In this document: positions 50,957 to 62,400 of the stretch, one piece after another
How the letters are laid out: each line of letters opens with the position of its first letter
Numbering within the stretch: position 1 is the stretch's first letter
NCBI GenBank assembly: GCA_014843695.1
Contig: CM026390.1
Span: forward strand, 95,276,020 to 95,340,019
Direction: 5' to 3'
Length of the DNA stretch: 64,000 bases
Origin: Archivesica marissinica
Lineage: Eukaryota; Mollusca; Bivalvia; Venerida; Vesicomyidae
Made by a program: the position numbers and the translations under genes
Notes under the pieces: generated by a model
Databases searched by the model: none
What the model saw: only the letters and a program-made list of their open reading frames with translations
Told to the model about the DNA's origin: nothing

Positions 50957-51552
50957 TAGAATCATATTTGGTACACAGGTGTATCGCCTAACTGGCTTTC
51001 ATCCAACCAAATACTCAATCAATGCATTCAATTAGCTCAGACTCAGTTCGCTTGAAGTTCTAAAATGCTAAACATGACACTTTTCTATTACGTCCTATGC
51101 TATCAACGACCCTCTTTAAGTTTAATTAATTCATTATTTATATAGGCTATGAATATTGTAAAATGTTTTATGCCGAATAAAATTAAAAAGTTCGTATTCG
51201 TATATCAGAAAGGTGTGATTAATCTAAATGGATTTGGAAATCAGCACGCCGTGTGAAAATATATCAACGGGAGACGACTATGCAACTAAACGATAATCCT
51301 ACAGCTGGTTAATTAATAGTGTTGCATTGAGGCTAGTGTCACGTCTGATTCTGTATTCAACAAGGCCAAAATAATAATGATTAGTGTCCGTCCATCCGAA
51401 AACAATATCGATTGGGAGACTATTGTATGTGGTATTCACCAGTCGTACCAGTCGTACCAGTCTTACACACCTAACTAACTAACTAACTTAAATAAACTAA
51501 CCTAAAATTATGCTGGATCTGTTCGAATTTATTTTGTTAATTGGCTATCGAA
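50957..51552. other. Intergenic sequence without recognised features
   Basis: AT-rich, contains a short CTAA run near 51474 only. Confidence 0.6.
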
Positions 51553-51662
51553 ATAGTTCGGCTATCGGGCAACAATAGTTCGGCTACCGGGCAACACTAG
51601 TTCGGCTATCAGCCAACAATAGTTCGGCTACCGGGCAACAATAGTTCGGCTATCAGCCAACA
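51553..51662. repeat. 22-bp tandem repeat (5 copies)
   Basis: Unit: ATAGTTCGGCTATCGGGCAA plus CA, with CAGCCAACA variants. Confidence 0.92.
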
Positions 51663-52596
51663 AGAAACAGACATGCATACTTTCCGCTAGCATGAACATG
51701 TTTTATTATAACAGAACACAATGAACTTATACATTGTTTTGTATATAGGTATTTTACAACCCAAATTAGATATTTTATGAAGACTGTATTTATATTCCGT
51801 CCTTACAATTCCGTCCAAATGTAAAATATACTGCTGATGGTAGCAAATAATACATTGTTGTACAATTTACAAATTACACACATATGTCCTTTTTACGGAT
51901 TCAATATTAATATAATTATTTAATATTTTCAACAGTTCAGAATATTTTGAATTTAATTAGATTTGCTTTAAAATAAACGTTCACTGCAAAGAAGACTCTA
52001 TGTTCATATTTGACTCCATGTGTTGTCTAGTATGATGGGCTAGTTAATTAATCGAATTAGTGTGTGTTTCACGTTTAATTATCGTCGCTACCGGTTGCCC
52101 ATGAGCGACGCCTCCTGAATGTATAACTGATACACGGTTCTGCGCTTACATTGCCCCTGATACGACATACACGCAAGAAGGCTAACTTTAAATGAGGACA
52201 GCTTGAGAACTATGCATGTGAGCATCTCACAGAAGACATATGCAGAACCGTCCGATATTGGTGATCGTGAGGTAAATGGTAATGAATTTGTACTAGATAC
52301 AACGTACCATATCTGCTAGTTCTCAAGTGTTAAACACGGCATGAAATAGTTCTATCATATGGGAGTAAGATGAATTAGAATACATGCTTCGTATGAATAT
52401 CAAAATCAATATATGGAAGGTTCTAAACACTTGCATGCTGTGAAGGGTGAGACATACATACTAAGTGTATGGGGTCAGGATATACATATCAAACTTACTC
52501 AGGGTCCCTCATAGAGGATGATGAGAACGAAGTACATGATAGTACCGTAATTTGAGTCAAAACAAGTCAATTGCATGGTTGATAAACAAATACAGA
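51663..52596. other. Intergenic sequence; one SINE-1 scrap near 52070-52118
   Basis: ATTATCGTCGCTACCGGTTG and GAGCGACGCCTCCTGAA at 52077-52117 are the 3' end of a minus-strand SINE-1. Otherwise nothing is recognised. Confidence 0.6.
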
Positions 52597-52845
52597 TTAG
52601 CGCAGTGGTTAGCGCGCTCGCTTCTCACCAATGCAACACGGGTTCGATCCTCGGACCGGGAAGTATGTGAGATGGTACGGTGGTCGCCATATCGGACAGG
52701 TGGGTTTTCTCCGGGTACTCCGGTTTTCTCCCACACGAATAACCACATTAAATGTTACGCTGTCACCCGCGCCAACGAAAGTGATTAATATAAGTTGTTA
52801 GAACATGCTTCGCAATCGTTGTGAAATAAATAAAGTTTAAACTTT
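52597..52845 (+). mobile_element. SINE family 2, lacking the first bases of the head
   Basis: GATTAGCGCAGTGGTTAGCG, GGGTTCGATCCTCGGACCGG, body, and the tail GATTAATATAAGTTGTTAGA with AATAAATAAAGTTTAAAC. Confidence 0.87.
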
Positions 52846-53576
52846 TAAACAAATACAGACTAAAATGTGTATTATGAGACCATACAAGACAGGTACTTGT
52901 AACATAATATTTATTGTCAAAAGGTTAACAGTTACCTAACTATAAGTGGACTGCGTTCTGTATATAGGTAAAACATGGAGCAAGCTAGGTTGAAATATGC
53001 TTGCGTCAGACGATACGATGATTTTGAAGCTGGATCCCGGGTTCGGCAATGGGCATGAGTCTGCATAGCCATGTAGGCCCACATGTGTTTCTAGGACTCA
53101 CGACAACGATATAATGATGTCTGGTTCCGTGACGCTTCGTATGATGTTGTTCAGTGACACTGTATCGTAGATCTCCCCTCAGCGCTATGTTGAGCGGGTA
53201 TTCTAGATTCCCTCCAGTGTGATGTACATAAATGATTAGGTGACCATTAGCTTATAGGACCACTATTTTGAGAGGCAACCTTACCCGGTCAGCTAACAAA
53301 TCGAGTTCATTATATACCAAAATGTGTGTAAATGTCTGAAGTTTGTCACACATGCGGCATAAATTGTGGCGTTAGGAGAAATCCAAGATGGCGTCCAAAA
53401 TTACCGTCATAAATTGATAGTCCACTTAAAGGACTATAAATGGTCCAGAAGTTTACATTTTGTGATTTTAATTCATTTTTAAATAGATACCCAGTCCGAT
53501 CATTTCTAATGTTCTTAATGTAACCTGACACGTGATTAGAGACAAACAAAGACTGTTGAAGTTGTACTAGTATGTA
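52846..53576. other. Intergenic sequence without recognised features
   Basis: No coding signal, RNA gene or clear repeat that I can support. Confidence 0.6.
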
Positions 53577-53773
53577 CAGTCTACATCCGTTATGTCAAAG
53601 TCGGTTATGTCGAATTCTCCGGTTATCTCGAAGCCGGATCAAAGTCCCGTTTCAGACACTATCATTTTAAATATAACTGGATCTGTTTATATCGAATTTC
53701 GTTAAGTCAAACTTCGGTTATGTCGAAGTATTTTGTTCGGTCCGACGGAATTCGACATAACGAATGTAGACTG
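53577..53773. mobile_element. MITE family B (pogo/Tigger-like), copy 2
   Basis: CAGTCTACATCCGTTATGTC and CGACATAACGAATGTAGACTG are inverted ends, each next to TA. The interior has further GTTATGTCGAA blocks in both orientations. Close relative at 14011-14210. Confidence 0.78.
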
Positions 53774-53993
53774 TACATGGTGATGTCTAGCGTTGAATGT
53801 TCTGTTGTAGTTACTGGACAAAATACAATAATAACCATAGTGAAATTCATCATGTATTTAATGTTGCACTAAATGCACAAGACTATACAGGTGTCAGTTA
53901 GCTTAAACAATGTTTTATTTCCAAATGTACATTTACAAACAGGGTTAAAATCGACAGTGACAATCACCCTCACTAGTTCATCATTTCTAATAC

Positions 53994-54801
53994 ACGAATT
54001 CACGATTTCAACGTTACGAATTCACGATTTTAACGTTATGAATTCACGATTTTAATGTTACGAATTCACGATTTCAACGTTATGAATTCACGATTTCAAT
54101 GTTACGAATTCACGATTTCAATGTTATGAATTCACGATTTCAACGTTACGATTTAACGTTTTCAACGTTATGAATTCACGATTTCAATGTTACGAATTCA
54201 ATGTTATGAATTCACGATTTCAATGTTAAGAATTCACGATTTCAATGTTACGAATTCACGATTTCAACGTTAAGAATTCACGATTTGACTTCAATGTTAT
54301 GAATTCACGATTTCAATGTTATGAATTCACGATTTCAATGTTATGAATTCACGATTTCAACGTTATGAATTCACGATTTCAACGTTACGAATTCACGATT
54401 TCAATGTTACGAATTCACGATTTCAACGTTAAGAATTCACGATTTGACTTCAATGTTATGAATTCACGATTTCAATGTTATGAATTCACGATTTCAATGT
54501 TACGAATTCACGATTTCAACGTTAAGAATTCACGATTTGACTTCAATGTTATGAATTCACGATTTCAACGTTATGAATTCACGATTTCAACGTTACGAAT
54601 TCACGATTTCAACGTTACGAATTCACGATTTCAATGTTACGAATTCACGATTTCAACGTTAAGAATTCACGATTTGACTTCAATGTTATGAATTCACGAT
54701 TTCAATGTTATGAATTCACGATTTCAATGTTATGAATTCACTATTTCAATGTTATGAATTCACGATTTCAATGTTATGAATTCACGATTTCAATGTTCAA
54801 G
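53994..54801. repeat. 22-bp minisatellite (about 36 copies), one EcoRI site per unit
   Basis: Unit: GAATTCACGATTTCAATGTT plus AC or AT. Some units are extended by GACTT. The plus-strand ORF at 54365-54691 is an artefact. Confidence 0.95.
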
Positions 54802-54832
54802 CGTTTTTTCGTACAAGAAATCCTACAATATT

Positions 54833-54985
54833 TGTATATAATGTAGGTGTGCGTTTTCTATGTCCTCTAGTATATAATGTAGGTGTGCGTTTTCTATGTC
54901 CTCTAGTATATAATGTAGGTGTGCGTTTTCTATGTCCTCTAGTATATAATGTAGGTGTGCGTTTTCTATGTCCTCTAGTATACAT
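54833..54985. repeat. 36-bp tandem repeat (4 copies) made from the end of MITE family A
   Basis: Unit: TATATAATGTAGGTGTGCGT and TTTCTATGTCCTCTAG, equal to the right inverted end of the MITE at 45028-45246. Confidence 0.88.
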
Positions 54986-55895
54986 GCTACATATTAGAAA
55001 GATGAAATAACGTAGTAACAATATATATAATGTTATGATTAATAAACACGATATTAAAACTCATTTAAAGCTACAATTTAATAAACTTATTGTACACTAC
55101 ATAATGTTGACGTAATGCCTAGCAGATTAACTCAGTACACATATATAATTAGCCACGTGGTACGTTGTTCAAATATTCTGACAAATTGGCAATATTGAAT
55201 ATTGCCACATGTATAATACATATAAATAAAATTCAAGTTTTGTTAAAAATGTATTGAATTGTACATATACTTATCAGGTGTGAAACATGTTAAAAGGTTC
55301 ATGATATGAAATGATATACTATACAAGAGCAAACAAATAAAGCAATGGTCTCATTTTGTATTGAAAATGATTAGATCGTTACTTTATCTTATGGCATTCA
55401 AGTAGACGTTTTTCACAAAACAATAAATTCCGAGTGCACTTTCAAATGGATGTGAATTATGGGTATTTGGCACAATTGATATTTCTGACAGTTTATAAAT
55501 TTTTAAGGGTTTCTACTGTTGTTTTTGGTTGAAATTAGATTGTCTTTATAATGTTATTTTGTTCAGTGGCAAACTGCAATGTAATATGTATATGTCTCCA
55601 TTAGGCCATGTATAATACTATCTTTTAAAATAGGCCATATATAATACTATCTTTTAAGTTGGAATGAAATGAATCAACCAATAAAACGTGATATTCGGAC
55701 TCAATAATTCGTATATTACATTTAGTACATAATCGGTGGCTTCTTTCATTCAATAGTTCTATACCTTACTTTTTCTATGGCTAACCTTTGAGCAGTAAAT
55801 CGAAATCTAAAATAAATGTTATTCTCTGTTTGACATCCACCTCAGTTCTTAAATAGTTTTCCATGCTCAGGTCATGTTTATTTTACCATTGCATA
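54986..55895. other. Intergenic sequence without recognised features
   Basis: AT-rich; a 30-base block with AGGCCAT..TATAATACTATCTTTTA is repeated twice near 55604-55660. No gene seen. Confidence 0.6.
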
Positions 55896-56183
55896 TACAC
55901 TCAAGAAAATTCCTAATCGGTCAGCTGGTGTTTTATAATATTGGGAGCGCAACTAATAATCGTATAATATCATTAAACTATTTTCCTTTAATGAATTTTA
56001 TTCCAATTGATTATCCATGGCCTATATACATCTGTAATAAATGACATATTACAAAAATATATATTGATATATATCCCATTTGCAATCAAATGTATCAAAT
56101 AAAATGACACAGGAATGTATGAATATTGATAGTATATGGTTATGTGTTTGTTAGATGACCGATTAGGAATGTTGTTGGGTGTA
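55896..56183. mobile_element. MITE family D, copy without insertions
   Basis: TACACTCAAGAAAATTCCTA at the left, GACCGATTAGGAATGTTGTT at the right, inverse of each other and bounded by TA. The interior matches 15837-15900 and 16143-16250. Confidence 0.82.
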
Positions 56184-56622
56184 GTCACAAGTGTGTGTAC
56201 TATTATGATAATACATCAATAGGAAGTACTTTAGCACAAAATTAGAAAATAAATAATTAAATTCTTACAAAATGTATAAAAACATCGTTCCCCTCTGTTC
56301 CATTTGAAATGATGGATCCATTTACACCGTTTTGGTTTCCTCATATATCCGGTAATTCATATACTATTATAATAGTTGTTACCACTAAGTAAGACAACTG
56401 TTCCGTCAAATTGTAATTTCGCTCAAATATATTTTTTGAAACACGTATATATCGTGCCTAAATATAGACATATGGCGCAAATGGAAGCACAATTCACCCG
56501 GGTTCAGTATTCATAAGTGCCACCATCACAGTTGAAATAGATATTCACATTTAGTAGACATTAAGTTAACAGCCCAAAACACGCTGTTTTGATCAATGTA
56601 GTATACAGTTATATGGGGAAAA
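56184..56622. other. Intergenic sequence without recognised features
   Basis: Nothing that I can support as gene or repeat. Confidence 0.55.
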
Positions 56623-56777
56623 CTAGCCTGGGAACAGGCGATGATATATTTTGCCTGGTCAGTCAAATAAATATATTTTAACACCGATACTATTAATCGG
56701 GCCATATTGAGCTTCTGGTGTCATTTTGCCAGAAGTTAAAAAAGTGAAAAATCGACAGACTGGAACCCAGGCTAGGG
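56623..56777. mobile_element. MITE family C, short form
   Basis: TAGCCTGGGAACAGGCGATG and GACTGGAACCCAGGCTAG form inverted ends. The rest matches, in inverse orientation, both ends of the long form at 14653-15220. Confidence 0.75.
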
Positions 56778-56781
56778 GAAA

Positions 56782-56930
56782 GCCTGACCGGGCCAAAGGT
56801 TAGATAACATGTACGGGACAAGTGTACATACAATGTACATGAGCAAAGAACATACAACTTACAAATCAAATATCCAAATCTACAATACTAGCCAATATTT
56901 CTCGCCGGTACGATCATACACTCACTTCTC
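56782..56930. repeat. Dispersed repeat, copy 1 (copy 2 at about 57873-58020)
   Basis: AGCCTGACCGGGCC, then ACATGTACGGGACAAGTGTA and ACTTACAAATCAAATATCCA; the second copy has CATGTACGAGACATGTGTAA and ATTTACAAATCAAGTATCCC. Probably parts of a transposon. Confidence 0.65.
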
Positions 56931-57872
56931 ATAGTGATGTGAATTACACGATGCCACCGCTGGACTTGTTTATGAAATCCAACTTGCAGACGCTCTATGA
57001 AATATTACAATTTATCAAGCGCTCCCTTTCACTGACATTGTTATATGGGGTTAGTAAAAATTTAAAATGATAAAAAAAGTCAATGATAATGCCCGTTGAC
57101 CGGTAGAAGTATTCGAATGAACATGTCCGAAAATCGTAACAATGGAAGTGTATATACATGTAGTAATATAATGCATAATAAAGTCTTTATTTAACGAGAG
57201 AACTCATTTGAACAATTAAGTCAATATACCATATATATACTTAACAAATTAAAACACGAAATAGCATAATGAAACATAGGAAATAAGATATAAGCTACAA
57301 GAACCAATACTTATATTCATGTATAATTGTATATTATCAGTTTATTAGGTTATTGGTCTGTTCTTTGCACCACCTGATATATAAAGCGTTGAAGTGTGGA
57401 ACAGAATGTGCTGTTTTGATGTGATAAGGGAGGGAATTCCACAAGTGTGACCATTAATATAAGAAAGATTTCCTAAAGTAGTTGGCTTAGGTAAAGTTGG
57501 AGATTGGCAGATGATCTCAAGTTTTGAGTTCGAACATCGGAAGTAAATCTGAATGACACTTGTAGATAGACAGGTGCTAGGTCATTGAGTATTTTAAACA
57601 TTAAGACTGCTTATTGAAAGCTAACCCTTTATGCGAATGTCATCCAATTGAGAGTTGAGAAAAGTTCGGAAGGAGTGTCAAAATCTTTGTCAAAATCGGC
57701 AGCCCTATCCCAGAACGAGATCGTAGTGGAGGAGAAATCGGATATCCTTAATCGAATATGCAAACGTTAATAGTACAGCGAAGCTCTCTGTATATGTATG
57801 CTGCATTCGCTTTGCTTATAATCAGTCGATATTGTTCTGCCGATTCGATTCAATAATCGACAATGATTTGAA
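56931..57872. other. Intergenic sequence without recognised genes
   Basis: No convincing open frame. The stretch 57340-57620 could be a decayed retroelement, but I found no motif that proves it. Confidence 0.5.
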
Positions 57873-58020
57873 CCCGGTCAGGCTTGTATCGTAGGCCTAT
57901 ATAGATACCATGTACGAGACATGTGTAAATAAAAATATACATGAAACAGAACATAACATTTACAAATCAAGTATCCCCATCTACAATACTAGGACATATA
58001 TTGGTCCGATTACTTCTCGT
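57873..58020. repeat. Dispersed repeat, copy 2
   Basis: See 56782-56930; the two copies share ATCTACAATACTAG and the flanking ACAAATCAA block. Confidence 0.65.
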
Positions 58021-58117
58021 TGTCATCTTTCTATCTATCTTTATTGCATGCGCACGGTTGCACTCTGTTCAGCCTATGTTTGCTTAAATGAGTGATCGAA
58101 TACTATTTATAAATATA

Positions 58118-58367
58118 ATAATCCAGGTATCGCAGGTTCGATCCCTCGTCTTACCATAATAAAATTAACAGTCTTTCAGATGGGACTTTAAACCGAGGTC
58201 TCGTGTCGATGCTTTACACCATGCACGTAAAAGAACCAGAGGAGACTCTGGAATGGGTCTCTGTCTGTATCATTGCACTATCCTCTAAAAATCTAAAATG
58301 TCTAATCTCTTCAGGAGGCGTCGCTCATATGGGGCAACCGGTAGCCACGATAAATAAACGTAAAACA
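58118..58367 (+). mobile_element. SINE family 1, 5'-truncated
   Basis: Starts at AATAATCCAGGTATCGCAGG inside the tRNA part, then GTGTCGATGCTTTACACCAT and GGCGTCGCTCATATGGGGCA, ending CGATAAATAAACGTAAAAC. Confidence 0.84.
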
Positions 58368-59248
58368 CTGAAACGAATAATATTTCATTTCTAAACATAG
58401 ACAGCTATAGTAGCTACCGCCACTCATGATATAGGTCTAAGTATATCAACGTTCACTGGGTGAAATACCGGTATACGTCGATGATACACTGAAACAAACA
58501 AATATCATCTTAATCGTCCTTATATGCCACGCCCCTCACGGGTACCTCGGTGATGTAGTCATATACCTTCTATATATCAGTAATTGATTTTGATTTCACT
58601 GAGAGAGGCCGTGACGTCATCATTAATATAAAGTCATGATTCAACTGCATATATATATATACTTATATCATTTATTTAGCTGCGTGCATACGTATATAGC
58701 AAATAGTGCTTGATTCCACCACGTACACGCACATCTACTTGTTCGGTTCCTTACTGGTTCCTAGCTCGATGCTATTTCTTATATTGATGATTGTGTCTGT
58801 ACTCAAACAAGTTCGAGCTTTTGAAATGTTGCAAAAAACACACTATAAACTTTTAGATGGAACACTGACGTTACAGAGAGTAATTCAAATCATATCTCGG
58901 GGTTTGTCATGTTTGTTCAATGTATTTATTTGAATATATTCAAATGCAGAATGGAGTTTATAAAATACCTGACTAACTTGGACTGGGGGAAAATCCATGT
59001 ACAAATGAATAAATTCACTCCACGTCCTCGAACGTTCCTTCACCTTTATAACTTGCAACATATCCCGATTTCTTCCCCGCATCAGTACGCCCTGCCTTGC
59101 CCCGCCCCTTACCCGTCTCGTCAAATCGTAGCTTATGTGAGCCCGTGTACTTCTTAGTATCGGTGAGTCCTTGGACGTTACCCGTTGTTGACTGCTTCTA
59201 AAATAGGATAGTTTAGTTCTGTTATGTATCTAAACTACAAGATGGTGG
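58368..59248. other. Intergenic sequence; one hydrophobic ORF of unknown status
   Basis: The frame 58706-58933 encodes a hydrophobic stretch (LFGSLLVPSSMLFLILMIVS) and a helix-like tail, without a good start codon or a recognised family. It could be an exon of another gene, but I cannot support that. Confidence 0.3.
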
Positions 59249-59452
59249 AAGTCGTGATAGCGCAGTGGATGCGCGTTCGCTTCATGTGCGAAAGGTCCGG
59301 AGTTCGAGCCCCACTGGAGCCGTTACGATTGTGCCCTTGGGCAAGGCATTTAAATTCCACGTTGCCCCTTCTCTCTCCCTCGTGGCGATGGATTCCATCA
59401 GGAATGAGGTCTCGAGAGTGATTTATATAAGTTGAAATAACTTGCGGTCCCA
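59249..59452 (+). mobile_element. SINE family 3, full head and body, short tail
   Basis: GTCGTGATAGCGCAGTGGAT, GGAGTTCGAGCCCCACTGGA, GGCATTTAAATTCCACGTTG, then GATTTATATAAGTTGAAATA; the 29-bp array begins immediately after. Confidence 0.87.
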
Positions 59453-62400
59453 GACCTAGCAAGAGTAAGACAGTGGTCCCAAACCTAGCAAGAGTAAGGC
59501 AGTGGTCCCAAACCTAGCAAGAGTAAGGCAGTGGTCACAAACCTAGCAAGAGTAAGACAGTGGTCCCAAACCTAGCAAGAGTAAGACAGTGGTCCCAAAC
59601 CTAGCAATAGTAAGACAGTGGTCACAAACCTAGCAAGAGTAAGACAGTGGTCCCAAACCTAGCAAGAGTAAGACAGTGGTCCCAAACCTAGCAAGAGTAA
59701 GGCAGTGGTCCCACACCTAGCAAGAGTAAGACAGTGGTCCCAAACCTAGCAAGAGTAAGACAGTGGTCCCAAACCTAGCAAGAGTAAGACAGTGGCCCCA
59801 AACCTAGCAAGAGTAAGACAGTGGTCACAAACCTAGCAAGAGTAAGACGGTGGTCCCAAACCTAGCAAGAGTAAGGCAGTGGTCCCAAATCTAGCAAGAG
59901 TACGGCAGTGGTCCCAAACCTAGCAAGAGTACGGCAGTGGTCCCAAACCTAGCAAGAGTAAGACAGTGGTCCCAAACCTAGCAAGAGTAAGGCAGTGGTC
60001 ACAAACCTAGCAAGAGTAAGATAGTGGTCACAAACCTAGCCAGAGTAAGACAGTGGTCCCACACCTAGCAAGAGTAAGACAGTGGTCCCAAACCTAGCAA
60101 GAGTAAGACAGTGGTCCCACATCTAGCAAGAGTAAGACAGTGGTCCCAAACCTAGCAAGAGTAAGACAGTGGTCCCAAACCTAGCAAGAGTAAGACAGTG
60201 GCCCCAAACCTAGCAAGAGTAAGACAGTGGTCACAAACCTAGCAAGAGTAAGGCAGTGGTCCCAAACCTAGCAAGAGTAAGACAGTGGTCCCAAACCTAG
60301 CAAGAGTAAGACAGTGGTCACAAACCTAGCAAGAGTAAGACAGTGGTCCCACACCTAGCAAGAGTAAGGCAGTGGTCCCAAACCTAGCAAGAGTAAGGCA
60401 GTGGTCCCACACCTAGCAAGAGTAAGACAGTGGTCCCAAACCTAGCAAGAGTAAGACAGTGGTCCCAAACCTAGCAAGAGTAAAACAGTGGCCCCAAACC
60501 TAGCAAGAGTAAGACAGTGGTCACAAACCTAGCAAGAGTAAGACGGTGGTCCCAAACCTAGCAAGAGCAAGGCAGTGGTCCCAAACCTAGCAAGAGTACG
60601 GCAGTGGTCCCAAACCTAGCAAGAGTAAGGCAGTGGTCACAAACCTAGCAAGAGTAAGACAGTGGTCACAATCCTAGCCAGAGTAAGACAGTGGTCCCAA
60701 ACCTAGCAAGAGTAAGACAGTGGTCCCAAACCTAGCAAGAGTAAGACAGTGGTCCCAAACCTAGCAAGAGTAAGACAGTGGCCCCAAACCTAGCAAGAGT
60801 AAGACAGTGGTCACAAATCTAGCAAGTGTAAGGCAGTGGTCCCAAACCTAGCAAGAGTAAGACAGTGGTCCCAAACCTAGCAAGAGTAAGGCAGTGGCCC
60901 CAAACCTAGCAAGAGTAAGACAGTGGTCACAAACCTAGCAAGAGTAAGACAGTGGTCCCACACCTAGCAAGAGTAAGGCAGTGGTCCCAAACCTAGCAAG
61001 AGTAAGACAGTGGTCCCACACCTAGCAAGAGTAAGGCAGTGGTCCCAAACCTAGCAAGAGTAAGATAGTGGTCACAAACCTAGCAAGAGTAAGACATTGG
61101 TCCCAAACCTAGCAAGAGTAAGGCAGTGGTCACAATCCTAGCAAGAGTAAGACAGTGGTCACAAACCTAGCCAGAGTAAGACAGTGGTCCCAAACCTAGC
61201 AAGAGTAAGACAGTGGTCCCACACCTAGCAAGAGTAAGACAGTGGTCCCACACCTAGCAAGAGTGAGACAGTGATCCCACACCTAGCAAGAGTAAGGCAG
61301 TGGTCCCAAACCTAGCAAGAGTAAGGCAGTGGTCACAAACCTAGCAAGAGTAAGACAGTGGTCCCAAACCTAGCAAGAGTTAGGCAGTGGTCACAAACCT
61401 AGCAAGAGTAAGACAGTGGTCCCAAACCTAGCAAGAGTAAGACAGTGGTCCCAAACCTAGCAAGAGTAAGACAGTGGTCCAACACACCAAACCTAGCAAG
61501 AGTAAGCAGTGGTCCCAAACCTAGCAAGAGTAAGACAGTGGTCCCAAACCTAGCAAGAGTAAGACAGTGGTCCCAAACCTAGCAAGAGTAAGACAGTGGT
61601 CCCAAACCTAGCAAGAGTAAGACAGTGGTCCCAAACCTAGCAAGAGTAAGACAGTGGTCCCAAACCTAGCAAGAGTAAGACAGTGGTCCCAAACCTAGCA
61701 AGAGTAAGACAGTGGTCCCAAACCTAGCAAGAGTAAGACAGTGGTCCCAAACCTAGCAAGAGTAAGACAGTGGTCCCAAACCTAGCAAGAGTAAGACAGT
61801 GGTCACAAACCTAGCAAGAGTAAGACAGTGGTCCCAAACCTAGCAAGAGTAAGGCAGTGGTCCCAAACCTAGCAAGAGTAAGGCAGTGGTCCCAAACCTA
61901 GCAAGAGTAAGACAGTGGTCCCAAACCTAGCAAGAGTAAGACAGTGGTCACAAACCTAGCAAGAGTAAGACAGTGGTCCCAAACCTAGCAAGAGTAAGAC
62001 AGTGGTCCCAAACCTAGCAAGAGTAAGACAGTGGTCCCAAACCTAGCAAGAGTAAGACAGTGGTCCCAAACCTAGCAAGAGTAAGACAGTGGTCACAAAC
62101 CTAGCAAGAGTAAGGCAGTGGTCCCAAACCTAGCAAGAGTAAGACAGTGGTCCCAAACCTAGCAAGAGTAAGACAGTGGTCCCAAACCTAGCAAGAGTAA
62201 GACAGTGGTCACAAACCTAGCAAGAGTAAGACAGTGGTCCCAAACCTAGCAAGAGTAAGGCAGTGGTCCCAAACCTAGCAAGAGTAAGACAGTGGTCCCA
62301 CACCTAGCAAGAGTAAGGCAGTGGTCCCAAACCTAGCAAGAGTAAGACAGTGGTCACAAACCTAGCAAGAGTAAGACATTGGTCCCAAACCTAGCAAGAG

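Noticed and set aside
57340..57620. 3' end of a non-LTR retrotransposon
   Set aside because: The look of the sequence suggested it, but I could not identify a reverse-transcriptase or endonuclease motif.
58706..58933. Membrane-protein exon of a second gene
   Set aside because: Hydrophobic and open but short, starts without a clear ATG or acceptor, and no family is recognised.
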